Below are positions 15,667 through 24,635 of a stretch of 64,000 nucleotides of DNA, piece by piece. This DNA comes from Haematococcus lacustris. Its lineage: Eukaryota; Chlorophyta; Chlorophyceae; Chlamydomonadales; Haematococcaceae. Under the pieces are notes generated by a model. That model saw only the letters and a list, made by a program, of their open reading frames with translations, ran no database searches and was not told the origin of the DNA. Where the stretch lies: NCBI GenBank assembly GCA_030144725.1, contig JASKMD010000031.1, forward strand, positions 5,424,197-5,488,196, given 5' to 3'. Made by a program: the position numbers and the translations under genes. Each line of letters opens with the position of its first letter. The first letter of the stretch is position 1.

Positions 15667-16025
15667 AGCTGCGCAGTAGTATAGGGTGTGTGTGGGTCAA
15701 AAGGCGCACGCAATTGAGTGCCCGCTTTGCCGAACCTTGCGATGGCGGGGCGGCGGGCTGAACATTGTCGCACTGCTTCAAAACATCGGCGGCATCCTTC
15801 CAATCAGTAAACTCTTCTCCTGAGACCGGTGCAGCAAACACAAATCCGGTAACCTTACAAATGAGCAGCTTTACTAGTTGGGCATTCTGGTGCGGTGATA
15901 CCTGATGGGGAAACGAAGACCGTGCTCTTTAAAGTTTTGCGCGAGCCCAGCTTCTCCACGGTGCTGCCACCAATTGACCTCCATCGCTCAATGTCAGCTG
16001 CAGTGGCGACGCCTGTTGCCGGCAT
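15533..16025 (-). pseudogene. Duplicated MET1 5' end: exons 1, 2 and part of 3
   Basis: By the constant offset, exon 1 is 15902-16025, exon 2 is 15736-15819, and the exon 3 remnant is 15533-15668. Splice sites are unchanged. It no longer leads to MET1 but into LINE ORF1, so it works at most as the leader of a chimeric LINE transcript. Confidence 0.85.
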
Positions 16026-16095
16026 ACTGGCACTAACGAAGCTGTTCCACCTATTGCAATGACCAGTATAAAAAGAGACCCTGCTGCAGCTACTA
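16026..16095 (+). promoter_or_regulatory. Bidirectional MET1/ISCA1 promoter (right copy), TATA box at 16067-16075
   Basis: Same sequence as the left copy. Here the plus side feeds the intact ISCA1 and the minus side feeds the MET1-LINE fusion. The TATA box lies about 500 bp upstream of the ISCA1 start codon used here, so a long leader or a 5' UTR intron is likely (candidate donor CTG/GTGAGC at 16363, acceptor TTAG before 16602). Confidence 0.5.
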
Positions 16096-16574
16096 CGCGC
16101 ACTGCTACTCAAGCAAGCAGTAGGCTTGCTTTCGCCGTATGTCGCTTTGAACTTCGAACTGCACACTTTGCATCATTTGATCGCACAAGGCTGCTGACTG
16201 CATGCTTTGTCTTTGTCTTGCTTTTCATTGCTGCCGTGGGCTGCTCCATGTTCCCCAATATGCTATGACTCTATACGCTGGCTTTGTCCCAACCCCACCC
16301 TGTTCCACCGTTATAGAGACTCCCAGCTGTACCGCTCAACAAACATTATACAAACTCAGCTGGTGAGCACAGGTACCGTGGGCCTACCTCCACATGTTGA
16401 ACTTAGTATTGATATGGCCTGCCTCGGTGAAGCTGCAGCAGTGAAGAGATGCTACTCACAGGCCAGCACCCTGGCTGGATGGTGGAAGGAGGAGTGTTGG
16501 TTCTGCCCTTCTTCAAATGCATGCTATCACAATGATTACAAAATCAGATTGTTCGCTAGCACTTCACCTCCCGT

Positions 16575-16964
16575 ATGGTACGGTTTAGCATCCTCTGCTT
16601 AGCCGAAGCAGTACTAAGTAAGCGCCCAAGTCGCATTAAACGTCAGGCCCTTGAGCTTACCGAATCTGCCGCGGAGCGCGTTCGCCAGCTGCTTGCAGCT
16701 CGCCATAAGGAATACCTAAGGCTAGGAGTCAAGAAACGGGGGTGCAGTGGACTGAGCTACACGCTGAATTACGCTGACGAGCGTGGCAAGCTGGACGAGG
16801 TCGTAGAGGACAAGGGCGTGAAGATTCTGATCGAGCCTACAGCGGTGATGCACGTAGTGGGGACACGCATGGACTTCACCCAAGACGGCCTCAAAGCTGA
16901 GTTTCAGTTCACCAACCCCAATAGCAAGGGTTCGTGTGGTTGCGGCGAGTCGTTCACCACCTAG
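16575..16964 (+). CDS. ISCA1: Mitochondrial-type A-type iron-sulfur scaffold ISCA1
   Basis: A-type carriers accept Fe-S units from the ISC machinery and help to make 4Fe-4S clusters in mitochondria. The 129-residue frame is full length for the family and holds the three conserved cysteines: [16 protein letters not shown] (first Cys) and [11 protein letters not shown] (the CGC pair). It resembles plant and human ISCA1 more than plastid SufA/CpIscA. I chose the ATG at 16575 ([13 protein letters not shown]). An acceptor-like TTAG just before 16602 leaves open a spliced alternative N-terminus encoded further upstream. It is divergent from MET1; the LINE insertion has separated the two genes, but the duplicated promoter is retained here. 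Confidence 0.88.
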   Translation: MVRFSILCLAEAVLSKRPSRIKRQALELTESAAERVRQLLAARHKEYLRLGVKKRGCSGLSYTLNYADERGKLDEVVEDKGVKILIEPTAVMHVVGTRMDFTQDGLKAEFQFTNPNSKGSCGCGESFTT

Positions 16965-18255
16965 CTTGGTCTACCAGAGGGGGGAGGGGGAACGGGGAGA
17001 CTGCCTCGCCAAGCGTGCAAACCAATAGAGCAGCTGTAGGTGGTGTTAAGCAGGGACTTGTAGGTGTGTGGCAGCAGCAAGGCCAGCTGGGACAGCCGCT
17101 GCAGCGTCCCATCTTATGAGGAACTCAACCAGTTGTGGTAGTTAGATACTGGTTCAGCCACCATGAGCGGGATTGCTTATGAGGAGTTGTGGACTTATGA
17201 CAGCCAGCCTCATGGCTACTCACAGCTAGGCGATTGGAGGCCAGAGGCAGCTACAGTGTTGGAGTACTTGGAACTTGTGATTTGAGTGATGTAACAGTGA
17301 CGCTTGTCATTCTTGCCGTGCCTGTAGAGCATTTCAGCTGGTGCAATGGGACATTTTCAGGTACTCAGTCGTTTTGCGAGATGGTTGTAACATGTCTTTT
17401 GTGCGTAGATGAGGTGCTGACATCAGCACCGTCTCCTTAAGCTGCACGCAGCCAAACAGTCCAACCAGCTGTTGTATGGTTGGCAAGTAGTGCAACTCAG
17501 CTCACACAACTCACAACGAGCAGGTAGAAGCAATGAGCAACCCTGGCAGGTAGCCCATGCACAGGGTTGGCCAGGTGCGCACATTGTGCAGCAGAGCCAG
17601 TTTTGAGCACTAGGCCACCTTGGCAGGAGTTGCCACCTGCCCTCTCAGCAAGCTGGTCTTGGGGCACGGTAATGTGAACCTATTTGCTTGGCCACAGGAC
17701 CTGGGGCCTAGGCTGGGCTAGAGACACAGCTGGCTGGGTTTCATATGATACCGTGGAACTGGAAAAGTTCTATGGGAACGGTCGCCCCTTATGACCGTAT
17801 GCCCCCTCTCTTGCTCTCAGCTCATTCACGCAATCTAGATGGTAACGGTAGCAAGGCGGGATGGATGCAGGACCAGTGCTGCTCAGCATTGGTTGTGCAG
17901 AGCCAGAGATGATGATGCTTTACTCCGTGGAAGCCACCAGCCGTTAAGCTGCGAGGCCGCGCTCCTTCCTCAGGGGTTCACGGCTTTCACGGCTTTCTGA
18001 TACGCACTGCAGAGCTAGGTGCACCACTAGTCTACAGGTGTATAGGTATACAGCCTGTAGTACAGGTGTATAGGTATACAGCCTGTAGTACAGGTGTATA
18101 GGTCTACAGCCTGTAGTACAGGTGTGAAGGTGCACATGGGCTCAAAACGAAGACATGCAACGCATTAAAAATTGATCATAGAGAAGCACCGTTTTGTCGC
18201 CCAGCCCACTTCGCAACGTATCTTCGTGCATTTGCACGAGCAGCTCTCATCCAAG
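16965..18255. other. Intergenic region downstream of ISCA1
   Basis: I see no gene. Possible algal TGTAA polyadenylation signals lie near 17290 and 17387. A 28-bp tandem repeat lies near the right end. Confidence 0.5.
18034..18132. repeat. 28-bp tandem repeat, about 3.5 units
   Basis: The unit ACAGGTGTATAGGTATACAG… ends in CCTGTAGT and is itself partly palindromic (CTGTA/TACAG). Confidence 0.9.
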
Positions 18256-18492
18256 ATGCAAGCCCCGGACACGGCAGCCCCGGTCCGCGGTCGCATAGGG
18301 ATGCGCGTCACAGAAACAGGAACAAGGGCGCCTAACTCAACTCCTAAGCGCACGCCATTGGCTCTGACTGCTGTGCCGGGCGTTGGGCCTAAGCTCGAGG
18401 CGCTCCTCAATACACAGGGCTGCGCCAGCGTGGATGACCTCCTACGAACACACCAAGTTGACAACAGCGGTGATGCAGAGCGCGCCAAATAA
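18256..18492 (+). CDS. Small ORF with a helix-hairpin-helix motif, possibly a truncated gene
   Basis: A 78-residue frame from the ATG at 18256. Its C-terminal half has PGVGPKLEALL followed by GCASVDDLL, the shape of a helix-hairpin-helix that binds DNA backbone or acts as a protein contact. The frame ends soon after, and about 120 bp downstream begins a decayed Fanzor-like copy, so the original 3' part may have been displaced. I do not recognise the full protein. Codon use and the motif argue for real coding sequence. Confidence 0.45.
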   Translation: MQAPDTAAPVRGRIGMRVTETGTRAPNSTPKRTPLALTAVPGVGPKLEALLNTQGCASVDDLLRTHQVDNSGDAERAK

Positions 18493-18615
18493 ACAGGAAA
18501 ACCAGGGAATAAACAGGAAATCAAGAAGTAATTAGCGGTCCACAAAGCAAATGCAGCACAAAGTTAGGCAAGGCGACAGAGATGCAGCGAAACAGACAGC
18601 GTAGACGTGATCGTA

Positions 18616-19400
18616 ATGCCTCGGACAATTAAGTGGACCGTGAAGCCAGAACCAAGTCAGGCCCAGCGGAACATGCAGGCCAACGGTGAAGCGCACAGGG
18701 CCCGCAACCACAATAACACCTGGCACGCCAAGAAGACACCATGACGAGGGGGATGTCCGCTGCGGGTTTAGAGGCGGGCGCGGTTGTGGTGGAGGCGCGG
18801 ATCTATGAGCAACTTGAACTTTGGGCGGAGGCCTGCAGGAAGGGGGCGCTGCTCGCCAGCTTGCTGTTGGGCCTCATGGTGCGCGACTGGTTCACACTTG
18901 CGGACGGCCAGGAGGTCTTTGAGGAGATCCCAGCTGAGGACGCGGTCATCCCGAACCTGGGTGAGCGCAACCTGTTCCTGCAGCTTGGCCGCGGTCTGCC
19001 CCCTCCCGGCGAGAACTCTCGGCCCAGCGCAGCTGTGGCGGCTGTGTTGGCCGCGTGCCCGGGCCTCCGCGCCCAGCCCAGCCGAATTGTTCGCTGAGGT
19101 CATCGAGGTCATCGCTGGCTCACACGAGCACCAGCGCCGTTCCGGGCTGCCCGTTGATGGCAGTCCAGCCTAGACTGAGCGCCAGCGCAGCTGGGTGGTG
19201 CGGAGTGTGCAGGGGACCTGGCTACAGGGTCAGGGTCAGGGTCAGGGTCAGGGTGGGGTGGTGCCTACTTATGCCGTGCGGCATCAGGTGGTCAGGCAGC
19301 GGACGCTGTTGGGGCTGGTGGACAGGGGCAGCCTGCTGAGCCATGCACTGCAATATTCACAAGCCTGGTCATGGCTGAGTGCAGTGGAGCGAATACGAAC
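18616..19400 (+). pseudogene. Decayed N-terminal fragment of a Fanzor/TnpB-like dispersed element, copy 1
   Basis: Similar to the longer copy at 55252-56290. Both begin MPRT, share SQAQ and NNTWHAKK, then AAGLEAGAVV, IPNL, LPPP and SHEHQRR. Copy 1 has a frameshift after WHAKKTP (stop at 18742), an internal deletion near 19080, another stop near 19173, and ends near 19390. From memory of chlorophyte proteins this is the N-terminal part of a family whose C-terminus is OrfB/TnpB-like. No RuvC catalytic residue is present in this fragment, so the label is tentative, while the repeat relationship is seen directly. Confidence 0.6.
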
Positions 19401-19712
19401 TTTGCAGTGAAGTTCCCGCTGCAGGTACATCCATATTTCCCATTTCTTTCCAGAGCGGCCAGCTTTATGACCCCATAAGCACATGCCATGTATTTGCAAG
19501 GTCAAGCGTCATCAAATATGATCATCAGTCGCAAAGGCACAGTCAAGTGCGCCCCAAATACTTGGTCAATGGTGTCATCTAAAGTAGCGATGATGGTGCA
19601 TATGAAGTGTTGATATAGCTGCCACCTGCCCGCAGAGCACATCGGGCCATCAGCACAGCTTTAACTGACTTTTGCAGACATTGCCAGCACCACTCTGATA
19701 GTGTGACTGTCA

Positions 19713-22222
19713 TCAAGCTTTTGATACTGGCTGAGCTGCTGGCTGAGCTGCTGGCTCAACTGCTGGCTCAACTGCTGGCTGAGCTGCTGGCTGAGCTGCT
19801 AGTTGAGCTGCTGGCGCCGTCCCTGCTGTAGTCTCCGTTGACTTAGCACGGAGGCGGGGCAGAGGCTGGTAGGTGCCGTGTGGGTTCTTCTCATATCGGG
19901 TTGTGCCATACACCAAACCAAATTTCTGCTCGATGCTAGTTATGAGGATCTGCATGAAGGATGTTGACAACAGCAACAAAGGTCGGGAGCACAAGCCACG
20001 ATGATGGGAGATGGTGGGATGATGGGAGATGGTGGGTCAATGGTGGTAAGGGGTTTGGCGGGCAGCGGAATGGAATGAAGATGGGTGTGAGGGGTGCGAA
20101 GCGAAGGGTGAAAGCGAAGGGAGCGGGAGGGGATGGAATAGGCGCCACAGCCAGCCTATGTTTGTGCACTGTCTCTCCCTTCACCTGATTTTTAATCCAC
20201 TCTCAAACTGTTTGCATGCAGCAAGCATCCGGCACCAGTACCTAATTTCCTACCCCTCCCCCCTTTCGAGAGTCAGGCAACCAATGTTGGCATGAACCGC
20301 ATGCTCTTATGTAAGCAAAAGAGGCCTACCCGACCAGCACAGTACAGCTCCGTACCTGCACGCTTTGACCTCGTTTGATGCGCTTGTCATAATTGCGCAC
20401 CAGTGCTGCCACACCATCCAACATAACCAGCCAGCCATCCTTACGCCGAGTCGTAGTCGTGCCAGTCACGATTGAGCCGACCTGGTACCGAGATGACAGG
20501 CCAATGCTCAATACAGCAACATAACAACAGCATGGCAGCAAAGGAGTGAGGCTAGCACAGGAGCCAGGGCATCAGGTATGGTAAGGTAGCGCCAGGGGCT
20601 CTCGAGGATAAGACCACATCATAAAGTAATTGAGGGGCAACAGCAAACACACATTGTTGTAGAAAGGGCTAAACAGTAGGCCAGTACCTCGCCAGGCAGG
20701 TCAGGTGCAACCATTGCTGCTGCTGCTACTGTTGTTGCTGTCAACAGCGCCCCATCACGCTCTTTTTTGACACTCACACACTAAGATACACCCTACAAGT
20801 CACCTGCTCTTTTTTGCAATGCCTTGCCAACAGCTAACAAACATCAGTGTGAGCAGTAACCCATATCAGGGACAGTGTGACCCACCAGCCGTACCTGGAG
20901 GCGGGACAGGGCTTGCCGGCGCTGATCCATGATCTCATTCTTCGACACAAGGTATTGGGCAAGCCCCTTGTCAGCATTCGCGAACACAGCCTGGACGTGC
21001 AGGGGCATGCACTGCCTCAAGCATGCACCCTAGCTAGCACCCAACATCAATCTCGCTTCTCATCTCAAGCACTCCACCTCCCACCCTGTTCCTTGTATTG
21101 CCCATGGCCTGCCCTCCTTAGCAGGCATGGGAGGGACATTCACATTGTGGAGGCCTGTTTCTGTCACCCCACTGCAGGCAGGCGTCCGTCAATTGACTTG
21201 TCACCTTGGCTGGGCGCTCTTGGTCATCCTTCCGATCTCACCTGCTTTTTGGTCTTCATCTGGCCCGGCACTAGCTCCAGCGCCTTAGTAGACAGCTTTA
21301 TGCCCATTCTCTTGGTAATGCTGACCACCACTGCCTGGGTGCACAGCATGTCAACACACATTCACATCAAGCTCCTTCGCACCTGTCCTTGTACCTTGCC
21401 AGCAGCAGTAGGCACTAGCTTGAGCACTGTGGCAATAGCCCTGACCCCTTGCCCTGTCCTTTCCCCTCCTATTCCCCTGCGCCCGTCAATGATCGGCAGT
21501 GAACCATTGCCAGTACAACACAAGTACATGCTGCCTGCGCCTAGCATTTCTACACATGGCCGGCTAGCAAGCCTGTGCTGTGCCCACCTTCAGCACATCG
21601 CCTACTGCAAACACCTCTCCAATGTCATCCACTCGATCTCTGCTGATCATGCTGATGTGCAGGCTCGCCGGGACGTTGTTATCCAAAGTTACACACACCA
21701 TTTCTGGTGACATCCTACGGCAGGAGAAAAATAGCAGGGCAGCACAGCATAGGGCATGTAAACCAGCAGTGGTGGCAGAACCATGGCGTGAGGAGACAGC
21801 AGAGATGTCTGCACCTCACTTGGTGACCTTGCCAGAGCATAACTCGTCAACCTGCATTGCAATTAGGTTTGTTCAAACAATGACTGAGCTAGACAAGCTA
21901 GACAAGCTAGACAAGCTAGACAAGCTAGACAAGCTAGACAAGCTAGCGGGAAGGATGGAATGGACTGCTGTGTGGACGAAGCAGAGCACACCTCAATGCA
22001 CACATCATTGTCACGCACCTTGACAGAGGTTGTGGCCGCCTCAGGCGTGACTTCCACGGTGGCATAACAAGTGAGCGGCCACAGGAAGGGGGCAGAGACC
22101 GCCACTCGGCGTTGCAGCAGCTGTGCACGACTGCACAGCAGCCTCATGGGTAGTCTTGGGGAAGACTTGCGATGTGTGCTCAAGATCGGCACGTGGAAAG
22201 TGCTAGCTGAAAAGTACTGCAT
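19713..22222 (-). CDS. Plastid-type S1 RNA-binding-domain protein, 313 aa
   Basis: Seven exons close in frame: 21992-22222, 21820-21851, 21588-21714, 21242-21334, 20895-20990, 20356-20481, 19713-19949. Residues 1-50 are basic and Ser/Arg-rich with no acidic residues at first, like a plastid transit peptide. A first S1 domain (about 78-161) has VDELCSGKVTK, NNVPASLHIS, SRDRVDDI, VFAVGDVLK and KLSTKALE. A second, more diverged one (about 194-265) has VGSIVTGT, VRNYDKRIKRGQSVQ. The tail is Ala/Gln/Pro repeats. S1 domains bind single-stranded RNA; a role in plastid translation (ribosomal protein S1-like) fits, but it has fewer repeats than typical bacterial S1. It could instead be another plastid S1-domain factor. 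Confidence 0.8.
21888..21945. repeat. 9-bp tandem repeat (GCTAGACAA)n in the first intron of the S1 gene
   Basis: About six perfect units within the intron between 21851 and 21992. Confidence 0.9.
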
Positions 22223-22401
22223 GCAAAGTATCCAGTGCTACACAAAAACTACTCGGCGTAGCAGCAGCTGTGAGTTTAATACACGGCTGTACAACATCAT
22301 CGCTGGTAGTCTTGAGGAAGATTTGCGATATGTGCGCCGCCGTAAAGATCGTGGCGTTGAAAGTGCTAGCTATGTATACTGCGTGTAAAGTATCCAGTGC
22401 T
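22104..22401. repeat. Diverged tandem duplication spanning the start of the S1 gene
   Basis: 22104-22238 and 22251-22401 share blocks such as CTCGGCGT, TAGTCTTG, AAAGTGCTAGCT and AAAGTATCCAGTGCT. The inner unit includes the ATG at 22222 and the putative transit peptide; the outer unit supplies a second, out-of-frame ATG further upstream. Confidence 0.75.
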
Positions 22402-22825
22402 GTGGCCACCCGGACACCCTCTCATACGAATGTATATGTAAGCTGGAAAGCAAGGGGATGAGACTCAGCCATTTTCCAACACATTTTCCACACTACAAGC
22501 TGCATCAGCTGCTGCATCAACTGCGCTGCAGTACGTCGCGTCTCGAAGCACCGCGGCGTTGATTCTAGTTGTTGTAGCCATGTTGCGTCCAAGTAAGTAG
22601 GCTAAAGGGACTACTTAGTAGTTAGGGTTTAGTTAGTAGCTTTTGCACTATGCTACTATATTATGTCGTAAATATATATAAATATAACAATGTACAACTA
22701 CATGTGTTAGTCTAATTTGTAGGTATAGATTTTACTAACACTGCTATTCTTTTGTTTTATGCGGGTTTTATTATAACAGATGAATGCGTGACTCGTTCGG
22801 TTCAGCACATATGGTATTCTCCCGG

Positions 22826-22881
22826 GGTTAGGGTTAGGGTTAGGGTTAGGGTTAGGGTTAGGGTTAGGGGGAGGGTTAGGG
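22826..22881. repeat. Interstitial telomeric repeat (TTAGGG)n
   Basis: Seven perfect TTAGGG units plus one after a short interruption, lying about 60 bp from the outer edge of the segment inverted and duplicated at 41684-43354. TTAGGG rather than TTTAGGG or TTTTAGGG is known in several Chlamydomonadales lineages. Confidence 0.95.
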
Positions 22882-22940
22882 CTCCCCAGACTCCCCTCGT
22901 TGTGAATAGTTTTAGGTTGTTTTCCCTTCGTTGCAAACAT

Positions 22941-24635
22941 CCACAGACGCCCTTTGCAGCTTCATAGGGAGAGCTAGCTCATCAAGGCATCACATCAGCC
23001 AAGGCCCCAAACTGGTGGTGATAAAAGAAAATGGCTCACCTCGCTGAAAGATTAAGAAGATGGTGCATGGTGCTCACACCATGAAAAGGTTGAAGACGCG
23101 GTCATTCTGAACGCTACACCCTACCTTTGGCTGCCATGCTTGGTGGTCCTTTTAAGGCTGATGCTTCACCATGATACCATAACTGCCGACCCTGTTATCT
23201 GCGCGAATAACACCCCTACCTTAAGCCCCAGTGTCACCCCTATGTAGCGTGCTGATTGCTGCCATGCTTGACAATATCTCCATCCACACGTCCGCCACCC
23301 GTCCGTCACCCGTCCGTCCATCCGTCTGTCTCCACCCGTCCGTGACCACATCATCTGCCACCTCGAGTCCAGAGCTCCACTACCTTCAACGTTGTCTTCT
23401 GAAGTTAGCGCCACACCCTAACAAATCAAACACGCCTGCCACTGGCTGTGTTGCTGCCCCTGCCTTTGCCTTGGCGAGTGCTGAGTCTCCAAAAGCCATG
23501 CTGATCTGCCACCCAAGTTCCTTGACCTGCTTCAATGCATCCGCAAGCTGCTCACGCAGTAAAGCCACCTCAGCCTCAGCGTGGCTGGCTCTCCGGGTTT
23601 GCACCGCTGCGGCAAGCTCAGCTTCCTCAGCCTACAGCCGAGCAGTGCAGCAGGGCAGTGAGGCGCATGATCAACACGTCAGAACAACTCGAGGCAAGCT
23701 TCGAGGATTCGGGGCAACTTTAGGCAGTTGAGACGGGAGGAGGACGGGCTGATGGTCAGGAAGGCAGGCAGGCAGACAGCTCATGTGCGAGAGGGCATCA
23801 TGAGCAATGAGCAGCTGGTTAACGGGCATCTCACAGTATTTTCGAGTCTACAGCTTTGAACAGATCAGGTGGCTCAACGACTGCTGCAGCCACCTCATAG
23901 CCAACGGTGTGACGAGACTACTGCATGCCCAAGCCCACTGCATACCACACCACCCAAACTCCCTCACCAAGGCCTGCACCCACAACCTGGCAGTGGCTGG
24001 ACAGCGACAGCAGTGAGGGATGGGGCATGCAACACCTTACCTTGCTCTGCAACCGCTCCACCAGGTCCTTCATGTCGCCTGACATGGTGTGCGCAGGCTG
24101 CTGCACCCGCGCATCCTGCACTGTGCTTGCGCTTGCTGCAGCTCCCTCGGCATCCGCTGGGCCGGGGAGCTCCTCCATCCCCCGCATGCCATCATCATCA
24201 GCTTGGGCTAGCGCAAGGCTCAACTCAATCTTGGCTTGCTCCGCCAGCTGTGCCCGTTGCTCAGCAGACCTGCAGTGGGCCAGTGGGCCAGGTGATGGAT
24301 GCCTGAGTCACACATGCAGGTGGTGCAAGGCGTGTTGAAGTGCACCATCTCACCACACGCCTAGAACAGGTGGAGCAGGTCACCCGCCTTCATGCTCAAG
24401 CTACTTCCGGGTAATGCGTTATGGATACAAGTGGCACAACCAGGCTGATGGGATGAATGGTGCACAACCATCTGTCCCTCTAACCATCCATGTCTCCAGA
24501 CTATCCTCCGCATGTGTGTCTTGCCAAGCCCCACCTGACCCGCTCCTCAGCAGCTTCCACCAGCCGTGTCGCCTCTGCCAGGGCCCGTGTGGCAGCATCT
24601 TCACGGCTTGCCACTGCCGCTGTCAGCAGCCGCTC
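22941..24635 (-). repeat. Segmental duplication, source copy (inverted partner at 41684-43354)
   Basis: Contains the last exons of the coiled-coil gene (about 23386-23633, 24047-24271 and part of 24528-24724) and the 3' flank. The partner runs in opposite orientation with high identity and small differences. Confidence 0.9.

Larger units (their letters stand above)
15533..16845. repeat. Right copy of 1313-bp direct repeat flanking the LINE
   Basis: Partner of 6168-7480, with the same gene order. Its right end runs uninterrupted into the 3' part of ISCA1, and its left end is joined to the LINE 5' end. Confidence 0.93.

Noticed and set aside
16059..16602. Open frames upstream of ISCA1 as extra genes or exon 1
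   Set aside because: I could not join them to ISCA1 in the right phase with clear splice sites; they are probably leader or intron sequence.
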